Of a stretch of 64,000 nt of DNA, positions 8,708 to 17,360 are shown one piece after another. The stretch's first letter is position 1. Each line of letters starts with the position of its first letter. The notes beneath the pieces were generated by a model, which worked only from the letters and a program-made list of their open reading frames with translations, was not told the origin of the DNA and made no database searches. The stretch is taken from positions 20,382-84,381 of the forward strand of contig NZ_RWKW01000071.1 in NCBI RefSeq assembly GCF_003970795.1, in the 5' to 3' direction. The stretch comes from Aquibium carbonis (lineage in GTDB: Bacteria; Pseudomonadota; Alphaproteobacteria; Rhizobiales; Rhizobiaceae). Position numbers and translations under genes: made by a program.

Positions 8708-10612
8708 ATGGAATCGCGCTATCATGAGGTCTACGAGGGCTGGAAACGCGATCCCGAAGGCTTCTGGGCCGAAGCCGCCACTGCGATCGACTGGGTCTCG
8801 CCGCCGAAGGCCATCTTCGACCCTTCGGCCGGGGTCTACGGCCGCTGGTTCCCGGACGCGACCTGCAACACCTGCCACAACGCCGTCGATCGCCATGTCG
8901 AGGGCGGACGGGCCGAGCAGCCGGCTCTGATCCACGACAGCCCCATCACCGGGACGAAGCGAACCTACACCTATGCGCAGCTGAAGGCGGAGGTCGAGGC
9001 GCTCGCCGCCGTTCTGGTCGACCAGGGCGTGGGCAAGGGCGACCGGGTCATCCTCTACATGCCGATGGTGCCCGAAGCCGTCTTCGCCATGCTGGCCTGC
9101 GCGCGGATCGGCGCGATCCACTCCGTCGTCTTCGGCGGTTTCGCCGCCCGCGAGCTCGCCACCCGCATCGACGATTCGACGCCGAAGCTGATCGTCTCCG
9201 CCTCTTGCGGCCTCGAGCCGGGCCGCGTCGTGGCCTACAAGCCGCTGCTCGATGGCGCGATCGACATCGCCCGGCACAAGCCCGACGCCTGCATCATCCT
9301 CCAGCGCGACGAACAGCGCTGCGATCTCGTCGCCGGCCGCGACGTCGACTATGCCGACGCGGTCGGAGCGGCCAGGGCCGCGGGACGCGTGGTGCCCTGC
9401 GTGACCGTCGCCGCCACCGATCCGCTCTACGTGCTCTACACGTCCGGAACCACCGGCCAGCCCAAGGGCGTCGTGCGCGACAATGGCGGCCACATGGTCA
9501 TGCTCGCCTGGAGCATGTGGAACGAGTTCGGCGTCAGGCCGGGCGAGGTCTTCTGGGCGGCGTCCGACGTCGGTTGGGTCGTCGGCCATTCCTACATCGT
9601 CTACGCGCCGCTTCTGCATGGCGCGACGACGATCCTCTTCGAGGGCAAGCCCGTCGGGACGCCCGATGCAGGCACCTTCTGGCGGGTGATCGCCGAGCAT
9701 GGCGTGGTCGCGCTTTTCACCGCGCCGACCGCCTTCCGCGCCATCAAGGGGCAGGATCCGAAGGGCGATTTCGTCCGAAAGTACGACCTGTCGAAGTTCC
9801 GGACGCTGTTTCTCGCCGGCGAGCGCGCCGATCCCGAGACGATCAAATGGGCGGAAAACCAGCTGAAGGTGCCGGTGATCGATCACTGGTGGCAGACCGA
9901 GACGGGCGCGCCGATCAGCCAGAACCCGATCGGCCTGGGACGACTGCCCGTGAAATACGGCTCCCCGGCCGTGCCGATGCCGGGCTACGAGATGCACGTC
10001 GTCGACGATGCCGGCCACGAGGTGCCGCGCGGCACGCTGGGCAACGTGGTGGTGAAGCTGCCGCTGCCGCCTGGCGCCCTGCCGACGCTCTGGCATGCCG
10101 ACGAACGCTTCCGCGAGGCCTACCTCGCCGAGTTTCCCGGCTACTACAAGACCGCCGATGCCGGCTACATCGACGACGACGGCTATCTCTTCATCATGGC
10201 CCGCACCGACGACATCATCAACGTCGCCGGCCATCGCCTGTCCACCGGCGGCATGGAGGAGGTGCTGGCCGAGCATCCCGACGTCGCCGAATGCGCCGTC
10301 ATCGGCATCGCCGACGCGATGAAAGGCCAGGTGCCCTGCGGCTTCGTTGTGCTCAATGCCGGCGTCACCCGCGATCCCGCCGAGCTGGAGCGGGAAGTGG
10401 TGGCGCTGGTGCGCGACCGGATCGGCCCGGTCGCAGCGTTCAAGACGGTCGTGGCGGTGAAGCGCCTGCCCAAGACCCGGTCCGGCAAGATCCTGCGCGG
10501 CACGATGCAGAAGATCGCCGACCACGAGGCGTGGAAGATGCCGGCGACGATCGACGATCCGGCGATTCTCGACGAGATCGCCGAAGCCCTGAAAACCAAG
10601 GGGCTCGGCTGA
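8708..10612 (+). CDS. prpE: Propionyl-CoA synthetase
   Basis: A 634-residue adenylate-forming ligase that activates propionate (or similar short acids) to propionyl-CoA through an acyl-AMP. The N-terminus YHEVYEGWKRDPEGFWAEAA is typical of PrpE rather than Acs. The AMP-binding P-loop TSGTTGQPKG is at 245-254, followed by RDNGGH, the WWQTETG motif, and PKTRSGKILRG with catalytic Lys594. ATG 8708 has AGGGGAGGA just upstream (8693-8701). It stands alone ahead of an SDR gene 89 bases downstream. The acyl specificity is inferred from sequence resemblance. Confidence 0.9.
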   Translation: MESRYHEVYEGWKRDPEGFWAEAATAIDWVSPPKAIFDPSAGVYGRWFPDATCNTCHNAVDRHVEGGRAEQPALIHDSPITGTKRTYTYAQLKAEVEALAAVLVDQGVGKGDRVILYMPMVPEAVFAMLACARIGAIHSVVFGGFAARELATRIDDSTPKLIVSASCGLEPGRVVAYKPLLDGAIDIARHKPDACIILQRDEQRCDLVAGRDVDYADAVGAARAAGRVVPCVTVAATDPLYVLYTSGTTGQPKGVVRDNGGHMVMLAWSMWNEFGVRPGEVFWAASDVGWVVGHSYIVYAPLLHGATTILFEGKPVGTPDAGTFWRVIAEHGVVALFTAPTAFRAIKGQDPKGDFVRKYDLSKFRTLFLAGERADPETIKWAENQLKVPVIDHWWQTETGAPISQNPIGLGRLPVKYGSPAVPMPGYEMHVVDDAGHEVPRGTLGNVVVKLPLPPGALPTLWHADERFREAYLAEFPGYYKTADAGYIDDDGYLFIMARTDDIINVAGHRLSTGGMEEVLAEHPDVAECAVIGIADAMKGQVPCGFVVLNAGVTRDPAELEREVVALVRDRIGPVAAFKTVVAVKRLPKTRSGKILRGTMQKIADHEAWKMPATIDDPAILDEIAEALKTKGLG

Positions 10613-10701
10613 TCCGTCGGTCTCTACCGCCGAGCCGCGGCTCTGGCCCGCCGCGTCCCCGGGGTCTATAAGCGGCGCACGATCAGCTTCAGGAGCGCGC
10701 C

Positions 10702-11490
10702 ATGCCACTCGACGGGAAAATCGCCATCGTCACCGGGGGTGCGGGCGGCATCGGCTACGCCATCGCCGAGCGCTTTGCGCGCGAGAAGGCCAAGGTGGTG
10801 ATCGCCGACGTCGACACGGAGAAAGGCGCCCGCGCCGAGCGGGATCTGGGCCGGTTCGGAGACGTGCAGTTCGTGAAGGCCGATGTGGGCCGTCGGCTCG
10901 ACGTGCACAATCTCGTCGCCGCGACCATCGATTCCTACGGAGAAATCGACATTCTGGTCAACAATGCCGGCATCGCGCACGGCGCGGATTTCCTCGACGT
11001 GACGGAGGAGGATTTCGACCGCGTGCTGGCCGTCAACCTGAAGGGCAGCTTCCTGACCGGCCAGGCGGTCGCCCGCCAGATGGTCGACCGCGTCAAGGCC
11101 GGCGGGCCGGCCGGTTCGATCGTCAACATGTCGTCGATCAACGCCGTGCTGGCGATCGCCAACCAACTGCCCTACTCGGTGTCGAAGGGCGGCGTGAAAC
11201 AGCTCACGAAAGCCATGGCATTGTCGCTCGCCCCCTTCGGAATCCGAGTCAACGCCATCGGTCCCGGATCGATCAGGACCGACATGCTCGCCAGCGTCAA
11301 TGCCGATCCCGCCGCCCGCGAGCGCATCCTGTCGCGCACGCCGCTCGGCCGCATCGGCGAGACGGCGGAGATTGCCGCGATCGCCGTCTTCCTCGCCTCC
11401 GACGAGGCGAGTTACATCACCGGCCAGACGATCTACGCCGATGGCGGCCGCCTGCCCTTGAACTACACGGTGCCGGTTCCCGAGGAATGA
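10702..11490 (+). CDS. SDR-family oxidoreductase
   Basis: A 262-residue classical short-chain dehydrogenase. TGGAGGIG at 11-18 binds the cofactor, Asp36 in VIADVD suggests NAD(H), NNAG is at 87-90, and the catalytic Ser145, Tyr158 and Lys162 are in place (NMSSIN, YSVSK). The C-terminal half has ITGQTIYADGG, common to glucose/3-oxoacyl-type SDRs. CAGGAG precedes ATG 10702. It follows prpE in the same direction and may be co-transcribed, but nothing fixes its substrate. Alternatives are a sugar dehydrogenase or an oxoacyl reductase. Confidence 0.85.
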   Translation: MPLDGKIAIVTGGAGGIGYAIAERFAREKAKVVIADVDTEKGARAERDLGRFGDVQFVKADVGRRLDVHNLVAATIDSYGEIDILVNNAGIAHGADFLDVTEEDFDRVLAVNLKGSFLTGQAVARQMVDRVKAGGPAGSIVNMSSINAVLAIANQLPYSVSKGGVKQLTKAMALSLAPFGIRVNAIGPGSIRTDMLASVNADPAARERILSRTPLGRIGETAEIAAIAVFLASDEASYITGQTIYADGGRLPLNYTVPVPEE

Positions 11491-11506
11491 CCGACCCGCC
11501 TGCGGG

Positions 11507-11530
11507 CTCCTGACGGCAGGTCGTCAGGAG
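11507..11530. promoter_or_regulatory. 24-bp operator-like palindrome A (ahead of DUF1127 gene)
   Basis: Perfect 9-bp arms CTCCTGACG and CGTCAGGAG around a 6-base spacer, ending 47 bases before the 11578 ATG. Element B at 11863-11886 matches it at 19 of 24 positions. Both lie close to the WYL regulator gene, the inferred binder. Confidence 0.65.
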
Positions 11531-11577
11531 GGGCATGGCACAGTGGCTCCATCGAAAACGACCCGATGGAGCACAGC

Positions 11578-11760
11578 ATGAACTCGTTCCCCAACACTCT
11601 CCTTGGCCGCTGGGCCGAACGATGGCGCGCTGCCCGCGAGAGGGTCCGCGCCGAAAGGGCGATCGCGCGGCTGTCGCCCGCGCTGCGGAAAGACATCGGC
11701 TGGCCGGCCGCAGGCTCGAACGCGGGCGGGTGGCACGGCCACCTGATCGACGGCAAGTGA
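11578..11760 (+). CDS. DUF1127-family small protein
   Basis: A 60-residue basic protein. The C-terminal half carries RAIARLSPALRKDIGWP, which matches the short DUF1127 helix-turn pattern (LS-xLRDIGL) common in alphaproteobacteria. ATG 11578 is chosen because GGAG lies 7 bases upstream; ATG 11566, four codons earlier, has none. Palindrome A sits just upstream, so the gene is probably controlled by the nearby WYL regulator. DUF1127 proteins have been linked to RNA binding and phosphate or stress adaptation in some relatives; that role is not shown here. Confidence 0.7.
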   Translation: MNSFPNTLLGRWAERWRAARERVRAERAIARLSPALRKDIGWPAAGSNAGGWHGHLIDGK

Positions 11761-11862
11761 AGACCGGGCCGGATCGATGCGCACGGCGCGCGAGCCGGCT
11801 CCTACCCCTGTTTCCCGTCACGGCATGCGGCAGCGCCGCCGCGGCCGTCCACGAACTGACAT

Positions 11863-11886
11863 CTCCTGACAGTATGTTGTCAGGAG
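11863..11886. promoter_or_regulatory. 24-bp operator-like palindrome B (ahead of VOC gene)
   Basis: Perfect 9-bp arms CTCCTGACA and TGTCAGGAG around a 6-base spacer. It ends 39 bases before the VOC start codon, almost the same distance as palindrome A from its gene. Confidence 0.65.
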
Positions 11887-11925
11887 GATCCTGCCATTGT
11901 CTAATCAGCTCAAGGAGAAGCTTCG

Positions 11926-12297
11926 ATGTCTTCCATCCCTCAGAATGCCGTCGTCTGGGTCGAGATCCCGGTCGCCGACATGGATCGCGCCAAGGCCTTC
12001 TACGGCGCCGTGCTGCAGAACGAACTCGCCGACGAAGCGGGAGGGCCGAATCCGATGGCCCGGTTCCGTTCGGCAAGCGAGGAGGCAACGTCCGGTCACC
12101 TCTACGCGGGCAAGCCGGCAGCGCCGGGCACCGGCAGCACCATCCATCTCGCGGTCGCTGCCCCTCTGGAAGAAGCGATGGAACGCGTGACCGCCAATGG
12201 CGGCCAGGTCGTGTCGCCGCCGATCCAGCTCCCCGCCGGCCGCTTCGCCTATTGCCTCGATCCCGACGGCAACTCGATCGGCCTGTTTGCCGCCTGA
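11926..12297 (+). CDS. VOC (glyoxalase/bleomycin-resistance) family protein
   Basis: A 123-residue vicinal-oxygen-chelate fold protein with two beta-alpha-beta-beta modules: N-terminal VEIPVADMDRAKAFYGAVL and C-terminal LPAGRFAYCLDPDGNSIGLF. Such proteins act as dimers on small molecules, often with a metal, and include glyoxalases, dioxygenases and antibiotic-binding proteins; the reaction here is not determinable. AAGGAGAAG precedes ATG 11926. Palindrome B lies directly upstream and the WYL regulator starts 26 bases after the stop, so the two genes form a likely operon controlled by that regulator. Confidence 0.85.
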   Translation: MSSIPQNAVVWVEIPVADMDRAKAFYGAVLQNELADEAGGPNPMARFRSASEEATSGHLYAGKPAAPGTGSTIHLAVAAPLEEAMERVTANGGQVVSPPIQLPAGRFAYCLDPDGNSIGLFAA

Positions 12298-12322
12298 GCG
12301 GTTCGACGAAAGGACATTTCGC

Positions 12323-13051
12323 ATGCGACGCGCCGACCGCCTCTTCCAGATCGTCCAGCATCTGCGGGGTGGCCGGCTCGTCACCGCGCGCATGCTCGGC
12401 GAATGGCTGGAAGTCTCCGAACGCACGATCTACCGCGACATTGCCGATCTTCAGTCGACGGGCGTGCCGATCGATGGGGAGGCCGGCGTCGGCTACCTCA
12501 TGCGCTCGGGATACGACCTGCCGCCGCTGATGTTCACGCGCGACGAAATCGTGGCCCTGGTCGCCGGAGCCCGCATGGTGCGGGCTTTCGGCGGTGCGGC
12601 CATGGCGCGCTCCGCCGAGGAGGCGCTGGTGAAGATCGCGGCCGTCCTGCCCGACAGCGAGAAGGACCGTACCGCCCGCACCGAGATCCACGCCCCGCTC
12701 TACGTCGTCAGCCAGCCCGACCGCGAAAAGATCGACGCCATCGAGCGGGCGATCGAGAACCGCACCGTCCTGACGCTGGACTATCAGGACGAGGCCGACA
12801 AGGGCTCCATCCGCGACGTGCGCCCGCTCGGCCTGTGGTTCTGGGGCAAGGTCTGGACGCTCGTCGCCTGGTGCGAACTGCGCGAGGACTTCCGCGCTTT
12901 CCGGATCGATCGCATCGCCTGCCTCTCGGCGGCGGAGCGATCCTTCCGGCACGAGCGCGGCAAGCAGCTGGCCGACTTCTACCGCCAGATGGAGGACCGC
13001 TCCCCGCACGGACCTGCGGTCTCGGAAAGGCATCTCGCACGCGAAGGCTGA
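12323..13051 (+). CDS. YafY-type transcriptional regulator (HTH + WYL domain)
   Basis: A 242-residue regulator. Residues 1-60 form a winged helix-turn-helix (RLVTARMLGEWLEVSERTIYRDIADL) of the DeoR/HTH_11 type. Residues from about 130 onward form a WYL ligand-sensing domain with RPLGLWFWGKVWTLVAWCELR and FRAFRIDRI. ATG 12323 follows GAAAGGA (12308-12314); the frame is open further upstream inside the VOC gene but without support. It is encoded directly after the VOC gene. The two matching palindromes ahead of the DUF1127 and VOC genes are its most plausible operators, giving an autoregulated three-gene unit. The ligand is unknown. Confidence 0.88.
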   Translation: MRRADRLFQIVQHLRGGRLVTARMLGEWLEVSERTIYRDIADLQSTGVPIDGEAGVGYLMRSGYDLPPLMFTRDEIVALVAGARMVRAFGGAAMARSAEEALVKIAAVLPDSEKDRTARTEIHAPLYVVSQPDREKIDAIERAIENRTVLTLDYQDEADKGSIRDVRPLGLWFWGKVWTLVAWCELREDFRAFRIDRIACLSAAERSFRHERGKQLADFYRQMEDRSPHGPAVSERHLAREG

Positions 13052-13064
13052 CCGGCGCGCGACG

Positions 13065-14069
13065 TCAGTCGACGTCGAGTACGATCTTGCCGATGTGGTC
13101 GCCTTCCTCCATGCGCTCATGCGCCCGCCAGGCGTCGCGCAGCGGATAGATCATGTCCATGACCGGCGCCACCTTGCGCTCGGCCAGGAGCGGCCAGACC
13201 AGTCGCTCGAGTTCGGCGGCGACGCCTCCCTTGAACTCCACCGTTCGCGGCCGCAGCGTCGAGCCGGTGTGGACCAGCCGCTTCACCATCAGCTTGGCGA
13301 AGTTCACTTCGGCCTTCGCGCCGCCGAGGAAGGCGATCTGGACGATGCGGCCTTCCACAGCCGCCGCCTCGTAATTGCGGTCGATGTAGCTGCCGCCCAC
13401 CATGTCGAGGATCAGGTTCACGCCCTTGCCGCCGGTGGCCTCCTTCGCCACCGCGACGAAATCCTCCTCGCGATAGTTGATGGCGCGGGCGGCGCCGAGC
13501 GTCACGCAGGCTTCGCACTTGTCGGCCGAACCGGCCGTCGCCAGCACGGTGGCGCCGAAAGCCGAGGCGAGCTGGATGGCCGTCGTGCCGATGCCGGACG
13601 ATCCGCCATGCACCAGAAAGGTCTCGCCCGCCTTCAGGCCGCCGCGCTGGAAGACGTTGTGCCAGACGGTGAAGAAGGTCTCGGGCAGGGCCGCGGCTTC
13701 GGTCAGCGTGAAGCCGTGCGGCACCGGCAGCGCGTTGCTTTCGTGGGTCAGGCAGTACTCGGCATAGCCGCCGCCGGGCGTCAGCGCGCAGACCGCATCG
13801 CCGACACGCCAGCGACGGACGTCCGGACCGACCGCCGCTACGGTGCCCGCCACCTCGAGGCCCGGAAGGTCGGACGCGCCGGGCGGCGGCGGATAGGCGC
13901 CGGTCCGTTGCGCGACATCGGGCCGGTTCACGCCGGCGGCGCGAACCCGGATCAGGACATCGCCGCCTTGCGGCTTGGGGACCGGCCGTGTTTCCGGCTT
14001 GAGAACCCTGGGCCCGCCCGGCTCGGCAATGGCGATCGCTGTCATCATCTCGGGAAGGGGCTCGGCCAT
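13065..14069 (-). CDS. NAD(P)H quinone oxidoreductase, PIG3-like MDR family
   Basis: A 334-residue medium-chain dehydrogenase/reductase without the zinc-binding cysteine cluster. The N-terminal GroES-like part includes GVNRPDVAQRTGAYPPPPGASDLPG and the Rossmann part includes LVHGGSSGIGTTAIQLA, both typical of the PIG3/quinone oxidoreductase group. It presumably reduces quinones or alkenals with NADPH. AGGAG lies 6 bases before ATG 14069; ATG 14048 (MTAIAI) is an alternative only a few codons in. It converges on the WYL regulator gene (13 bases apart) and diverges from the DUF1192 gene, an order I recall as common in rhizobia. Confidence 0.88.
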   Translation of the reverse strand: MAEPLPEMMTAIAIAEPGGPRVLKPETRPVPKPQGGDVLIRVRAAGVNRPDVAQRTGAYPPPPGASDLPGLEVAGTVAAVGPDVRRWRVGDAVCALTPGGGYAEYCLTHESNALPVPHGFTLTEAAALPETFFTVWHNVFQRGGLKAGETFLVHGGSSGIGTTAIQLASAFGATVLATAGSADKCEACVTLGAARAINYREEDFVAVAKEATGGKGVNLILDMVGGSYIDRNYEAAAVEGRIVQIAFLGGAKAEVNFAKLMVKRLVHTGSTLRPRTVEFKGGVAAELERLVWPLLAERKVAPVMDMIYPLRDAWRAHERMEEGDHIGKIVLDVD

Positions 14070-14172
14070 GATGTCTCCTGTCGACGCTCGATGGGATTTC
14101 GTGCGGATTTGATTTCGAGGACCCGCGGACTGTATCCTGCCTGCCGGTCACGGCAACCGGAGGAGAAGGATC

Positions 14173-14367
14173 ATGGGTATTCTCGAAGAAGAACCGGCGC
14201 GCAAGGCCAGGCCGCACGAGATCGGACAGGATCTGTCCCTGCTCTCGGTGGCCGAGCTGGAGGAGCGGATCGTCCTGCTTCGGTCGGAGATCGCCCGCAT
14301 CGAGACCGAGCTGGGCGCGAAGGGATCGACCAAGCAGGCCGCCGAGGCGCTATTCCGCCGCATTTGA
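14173..14367 (+). CDS. DUF1192-family protein
   Basis: A 64-residue hydrophilic protein. Residues 22-50 form a short amphipathic, coiled-coil-prone helix (LSVAELEERIVLLRSEIARIETEL) and the C-terminus KQAAEALFRRI is the typical DUF1192 ending. GGAGGAGAAGG directly precedes ATG 14173, a strong ribosome-binding site. It is divergent from the oxidoreductase gene and 90 bases ahead of the MFS transporter. Function unknown. Confidence 0.8.
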   Translation: MGILEEEPARKARPHEIGQDLSLLSVAELEERIVLLRSEIARIETELGAKGSTKQAAEALFRRI

Positions 14368-14457
14368 CGGATTGACCTCGCCCCCCGGCCGCCAAAGCTG
14401 CCCACGACTGATTCCAGCCCGCCACCCGATTCGTTCGACCATATCCGGAAGGTGTCC

Positions 14458-15729
14458 ATGTTCGCGAGCTACCGGCCGATCCTGTCCCTGCTGCGCGGCA
14501 CGGCGTTCCTCCTGGCGGCGTCGGGCCTGCACAGCCTGTTGCTGCCACTGCGCGGACAGGCGGAGGGTTTTTCGACCACGTCGCTCGGCCTGCTCGGAAC
14601 GGCCTGGGCGGCGGGCTTCGTCGCCGGCTGCCTGATGGCGCCGAGGCTGGTGCGCCGCGTCGGCCACGTGCGCGCCTTTGGCGCCTTTGCCGCGTCGGCC
14701 GCGATCATCGCCCTGCTGACGGGCCTGATCATCGACCAGTATGTCTGGATCTTCCTGCGCATCTTCACCGGCTTCTGCATGGCCGGCGCCTTCATGGTGA
14801 TCGAGAGCTGGCTGAACGAGAGCGCCACCAACGAGAACCGGGGCACGGTGTTCGGCATCTACATGATGGTCACCAATGCCTCCCTCATGGGGGGACAACT
14901 GATCGTGGCGGCCGGCGACGTCACGACGGCATCGCTGTTCATGGTCACCGGCATCTTCTTCTGCCTGGCGCTGATCCCCACCACCGTGTCGACGCAGGCG
15001 ACGCCCAAGCCGCTGGTCGGTGTCTCGCTCGACCTGAAGGCGCTCTACGCCAACTCGCCCGTGGCCTCGGCCGGCTGCCTGCTGATCGGCGTCGCCAATG
15101 GCGCCTGGGGCACGCTCGGCGCCGTGTTCGGGGCCGAGATCGGCATCTCCACCGGGCAGATCGCGCTGATGATGAGCCTTGCGGTCGTCGCCGGCGCCAT
15201 CGTCCAGCTGCCGGCCGGGCGTCTCTCCGACCGCACGGACCGGCGCTACGTGCTCGCCGGAGCAGCCTTCGCCGCTGCGGCGATCGGGCTGCTGATCTTC
15301 GTCGTCGGCGCGCGCAACGGCACGACCGTGATCGCCCTGACCGCCGCCTACGGCGCCATGGCCTACGTGCTCTATTCCCTGGCCGTCGCGCATGCCAACG
15401 ACCATGCGAAGTCGGAGGACTTCGTGAAGGTGTCCGGCGGCCTTTTGCTGCTCTACGGTTTCGGCACCATGATCGGGCCGCTCGTCGGCGGCGCGCTGAT
15501 GGACCGGATGCGGCCCGAAAGCCTGTTCCTGACCACGGCCCTCGCGCACCTGCTGATCGCGGGCTACACGCTGCTGCGCATCTCGCGCCGCGCCCCGGTG
15601 CCGGTGGAGGAACGCGAATCCTTCAGCTCAATGCCGCCCGAGCGTGCCGTCACGCCCGAAGTCCTGCGCCTGGATCCGCGCGGCGACGGCGATCTCGACG
15701 ATACGTCGGGGACCAAGGACGCGGCGTGA
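14458..15729 (+). CDS. MFS transporter (YcaD-like)
   Basis: A 423-residue inner-membrane protein with about twelve helices. The N-half has GTAWAAGFVAGCLMAPRLVRRVGHVRAF, the typical MFS loop between helices 2 and 3, and the C-half has AGRLSDRTDRRYVL between helices 8 and 9. ESWLNESATNENRG after helix 4-5 is characteristic of the YcaD-type family. The last 45 residues are a hydrophilic acidic tail. ATG 14458 has GGAAGG 5 bases upstream; GTG 14452 is also possible. Substrate unknown. Confidence 0.85.
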   Translation: MFASYRPILSLLRGTAFLLAASGLHSLLLPLRGQAEGFSTTSLGLLGTAWAAGFVAGCLMAPRLVRRVGHVRAFGAFAASAAIIALLTGLIIDQYVWIFLRIFTGFCMAGAFMVIESWLNESATNENRGTVFGIYMMVTNASLMGGQLIVAAGDVTTASLFMVTGIFFCLALIPTTVSTQATPKPLVGVSLDLKALYANSPVASAGCLLIGVANGAWGTLGAVFGAEIGISTGQIALMMSLAVVAGAIVQLPAGRLSDRTDRRYVLAGAAFAAAAIGLLIFVVGARNGTTVIALTAAYGAMAYVLYSLAVAHANDHAKSEDFVKVSGGLLLLYGFGTMIGPLVGGALMDRMRPESLFLTTALAHLLIAGYTLLRISRRAPVPVEERESFSSMPPERAVTPEVLRLDPRGDGDLDDTSGTKDAA

Positions 15730-15856
15730 ACCGGACAGGCCAGCCTCGGCAGGCCCAGTGCGCCGAAGGCAGGCCCCTCGCCAGAGACTTTGCGGGAGAC
15801 CCTCTGGAGAGACGGTTCGGCTTTGTGTTTCGCCCGCAAGTGGATAACGTGGACCG

Positions 15857-16120
15857 ATGAACTCCATCGACGCGTTCATGGCGATATCGGACGGGAACCG
15901 GCGGCACCTTCTCGAGGAGCTGCGCCGCGGGCCGAAGACCGTCAATGAGCTCGCATCGGGGTTGCCGGTCTCGCGTCCGGCCGTATCGCAGCACCTGAAG
16001 GTGCTGCTGGACGCGGGACTCGTCGTGGCAAGCCCCGACGGAACGAAACGCATCTACGCCATCAACCCTGGCGGGTTCACGCGCATCAATATCTGGATCG
16101 ATCAGTTCTGGACCGAGTGA
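15857..16120 (+). CDS. ArsR-family winged-helix regulator
   Basis: An 87-residue DNA-binding protein consisting of little more than the winged HTH: FMAISDGNRRHLLEELRRGPKTVNELASGLPVSRPAVSQHLKVLLDAGLV. No metal-binding cysteines are present, so it belongs to the ArsR/HTH_20 type that often controls a neighbouring gene in response to other signals. It lies alone 127 bases after the MFS gene and converges on a DUF465 gene across a strong hairpin. Target genes are unknown. Confidence 0.85.
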   Translation: MNSIDAFMAISDGNRRHLLEELRRGPKTVNELASGLPVSRPAVSQHLKVLLDAGLVVASPDGTKRIYAINPGGFTRINIWIDQFWTE

Positions 16121-16137
16121 CCGCCGCCCGGATGGAC

Positions 16138-16163
16138 GACCGGCGGCGGAGGCTCCGCCGGTC
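16138..16163. terminator. Bidirectional hairpin between convergent genes
   Basis: Arms GACCGGCGG and CCGCCGGTC are perfect 9-bp complements with an 8-base loop, placed between the ArsR stop (16120) and the DUF465 stop (16188). No T-run, so terminator function is inferred from the convergent setting. Confidence 0.5.
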
Positions 16164-16187
16164 ACTGGTTTGGTGATGGATACTCCG

Positions 16188-16367
16188 TCAGTGCGTCGTG
16201 TGATGCGTCCCGAGCTTCTCGATGGCATCCTTGAGGGCGAGCTTGCGCCGCTTGAGCCTGTTGACCTCGATGTCGTCGGTGGAGGGTCGTGCAATCGCTT
16301 CGGCGATTTCGCGGTCAAGTTCGGTGTGCTTGCGCTTCAGTTCCTCGATATGCGACGTCAGAGACAT
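16188..16367 (-). CDS. DUF465 (YdcH-like) small protein
   Basis: A 59-residue frame read on the minus strand: it begins MSLTSHIEELKRKHTELDREIAEA-like and ends in KLGTHHTTH, with the family signature VNRLKRRKLALKDAIEKL. This is the complete DUF465/YdcH helical hairpin. GGGAG lies 7 bases upstream of ATG 16367. A second DUF465 gene starts 217 bases away on the other strand, so the two are divergent paralogues sharing an upstream region. Function unknown; the proteins are small, charged and probably coiled coil. Confidence 0.8.
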   Translation of the reverse strand: MSLTSHIEELKRKHTELDREIAEAIARPSTDDIEVNRLKRRKLALKDAIEKLGTHHTTH

Positions 16368-16584
16368 GCGTATTGCTCCCTTTCCTCGTTCGTAGGTCAG
16401 GAACCGCGTCCCACCGCAGGCCGCGATTCATGACAACGCGATGACAGTGTGTCACCACTCGCCCGGTCTGTCGAATGCGGCGTGGTAGCATTTTCTGTCA
16501 GTAGGAAATGTGGTATGGGCCTGCGGCCCGGGCAAGACCCGGTTCGGCCACTGGGGCGCGACATTCCGCGCCGGGGAAGCATGC

Positions 16585-16788
16585 ATGTCGGAACAGGAAC
16601 AAGCGGAAATTCGTCTCGAGTTTGCGCGCTTGAAGCAGGAACACGCCGATTTCGACGCGGCAATCAATGCGATGATCGCCACCGGATGCGACCCGCTCCA
16701 GGTCCAGCGGATGAAGAAGAAGAAGCTCGCGATCAAGGATCGCCTGACTCATCTCGAAGACCGCGTGATTCCCGACATCATCGCCTGA
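16585..16788 (+). CDS. DUF465 (YdcH) family protein
   Basis: A 67-residue protein with two charged helices: EIRLEFARLKQEHADFDAAINAM and the family signature LQVQRMKKKKLAIKDRLTHLEDRVIPDIIA. ATG 16585 with GGGGAAG upstream gives the normal family length; the frame is open further upstream but unlike family members. It ends 74 bases before purE, an order often seen in rhizobia, and is the divergent partner of the 16188-16367 gene. Function unknown. Confidence 0.85.
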   Translation: MSEQEQAEIRLEFARLKQEHADFDAAINAMIATGCDPLQVQRMKKKKLAIKDRLTHLEDRVIPDIIA

Positions 16789-16862
16789 CGGGCGACGCCG
16801 TTTTTCTTGCGGCATGGTTCGTATTCGGTTAAGGCGCGCCTTTGGCGGGAAGGACCACCATC

Positions 16863-17356
<494 letters not shown>

Positions 17357-17360
<4 letters not shown>

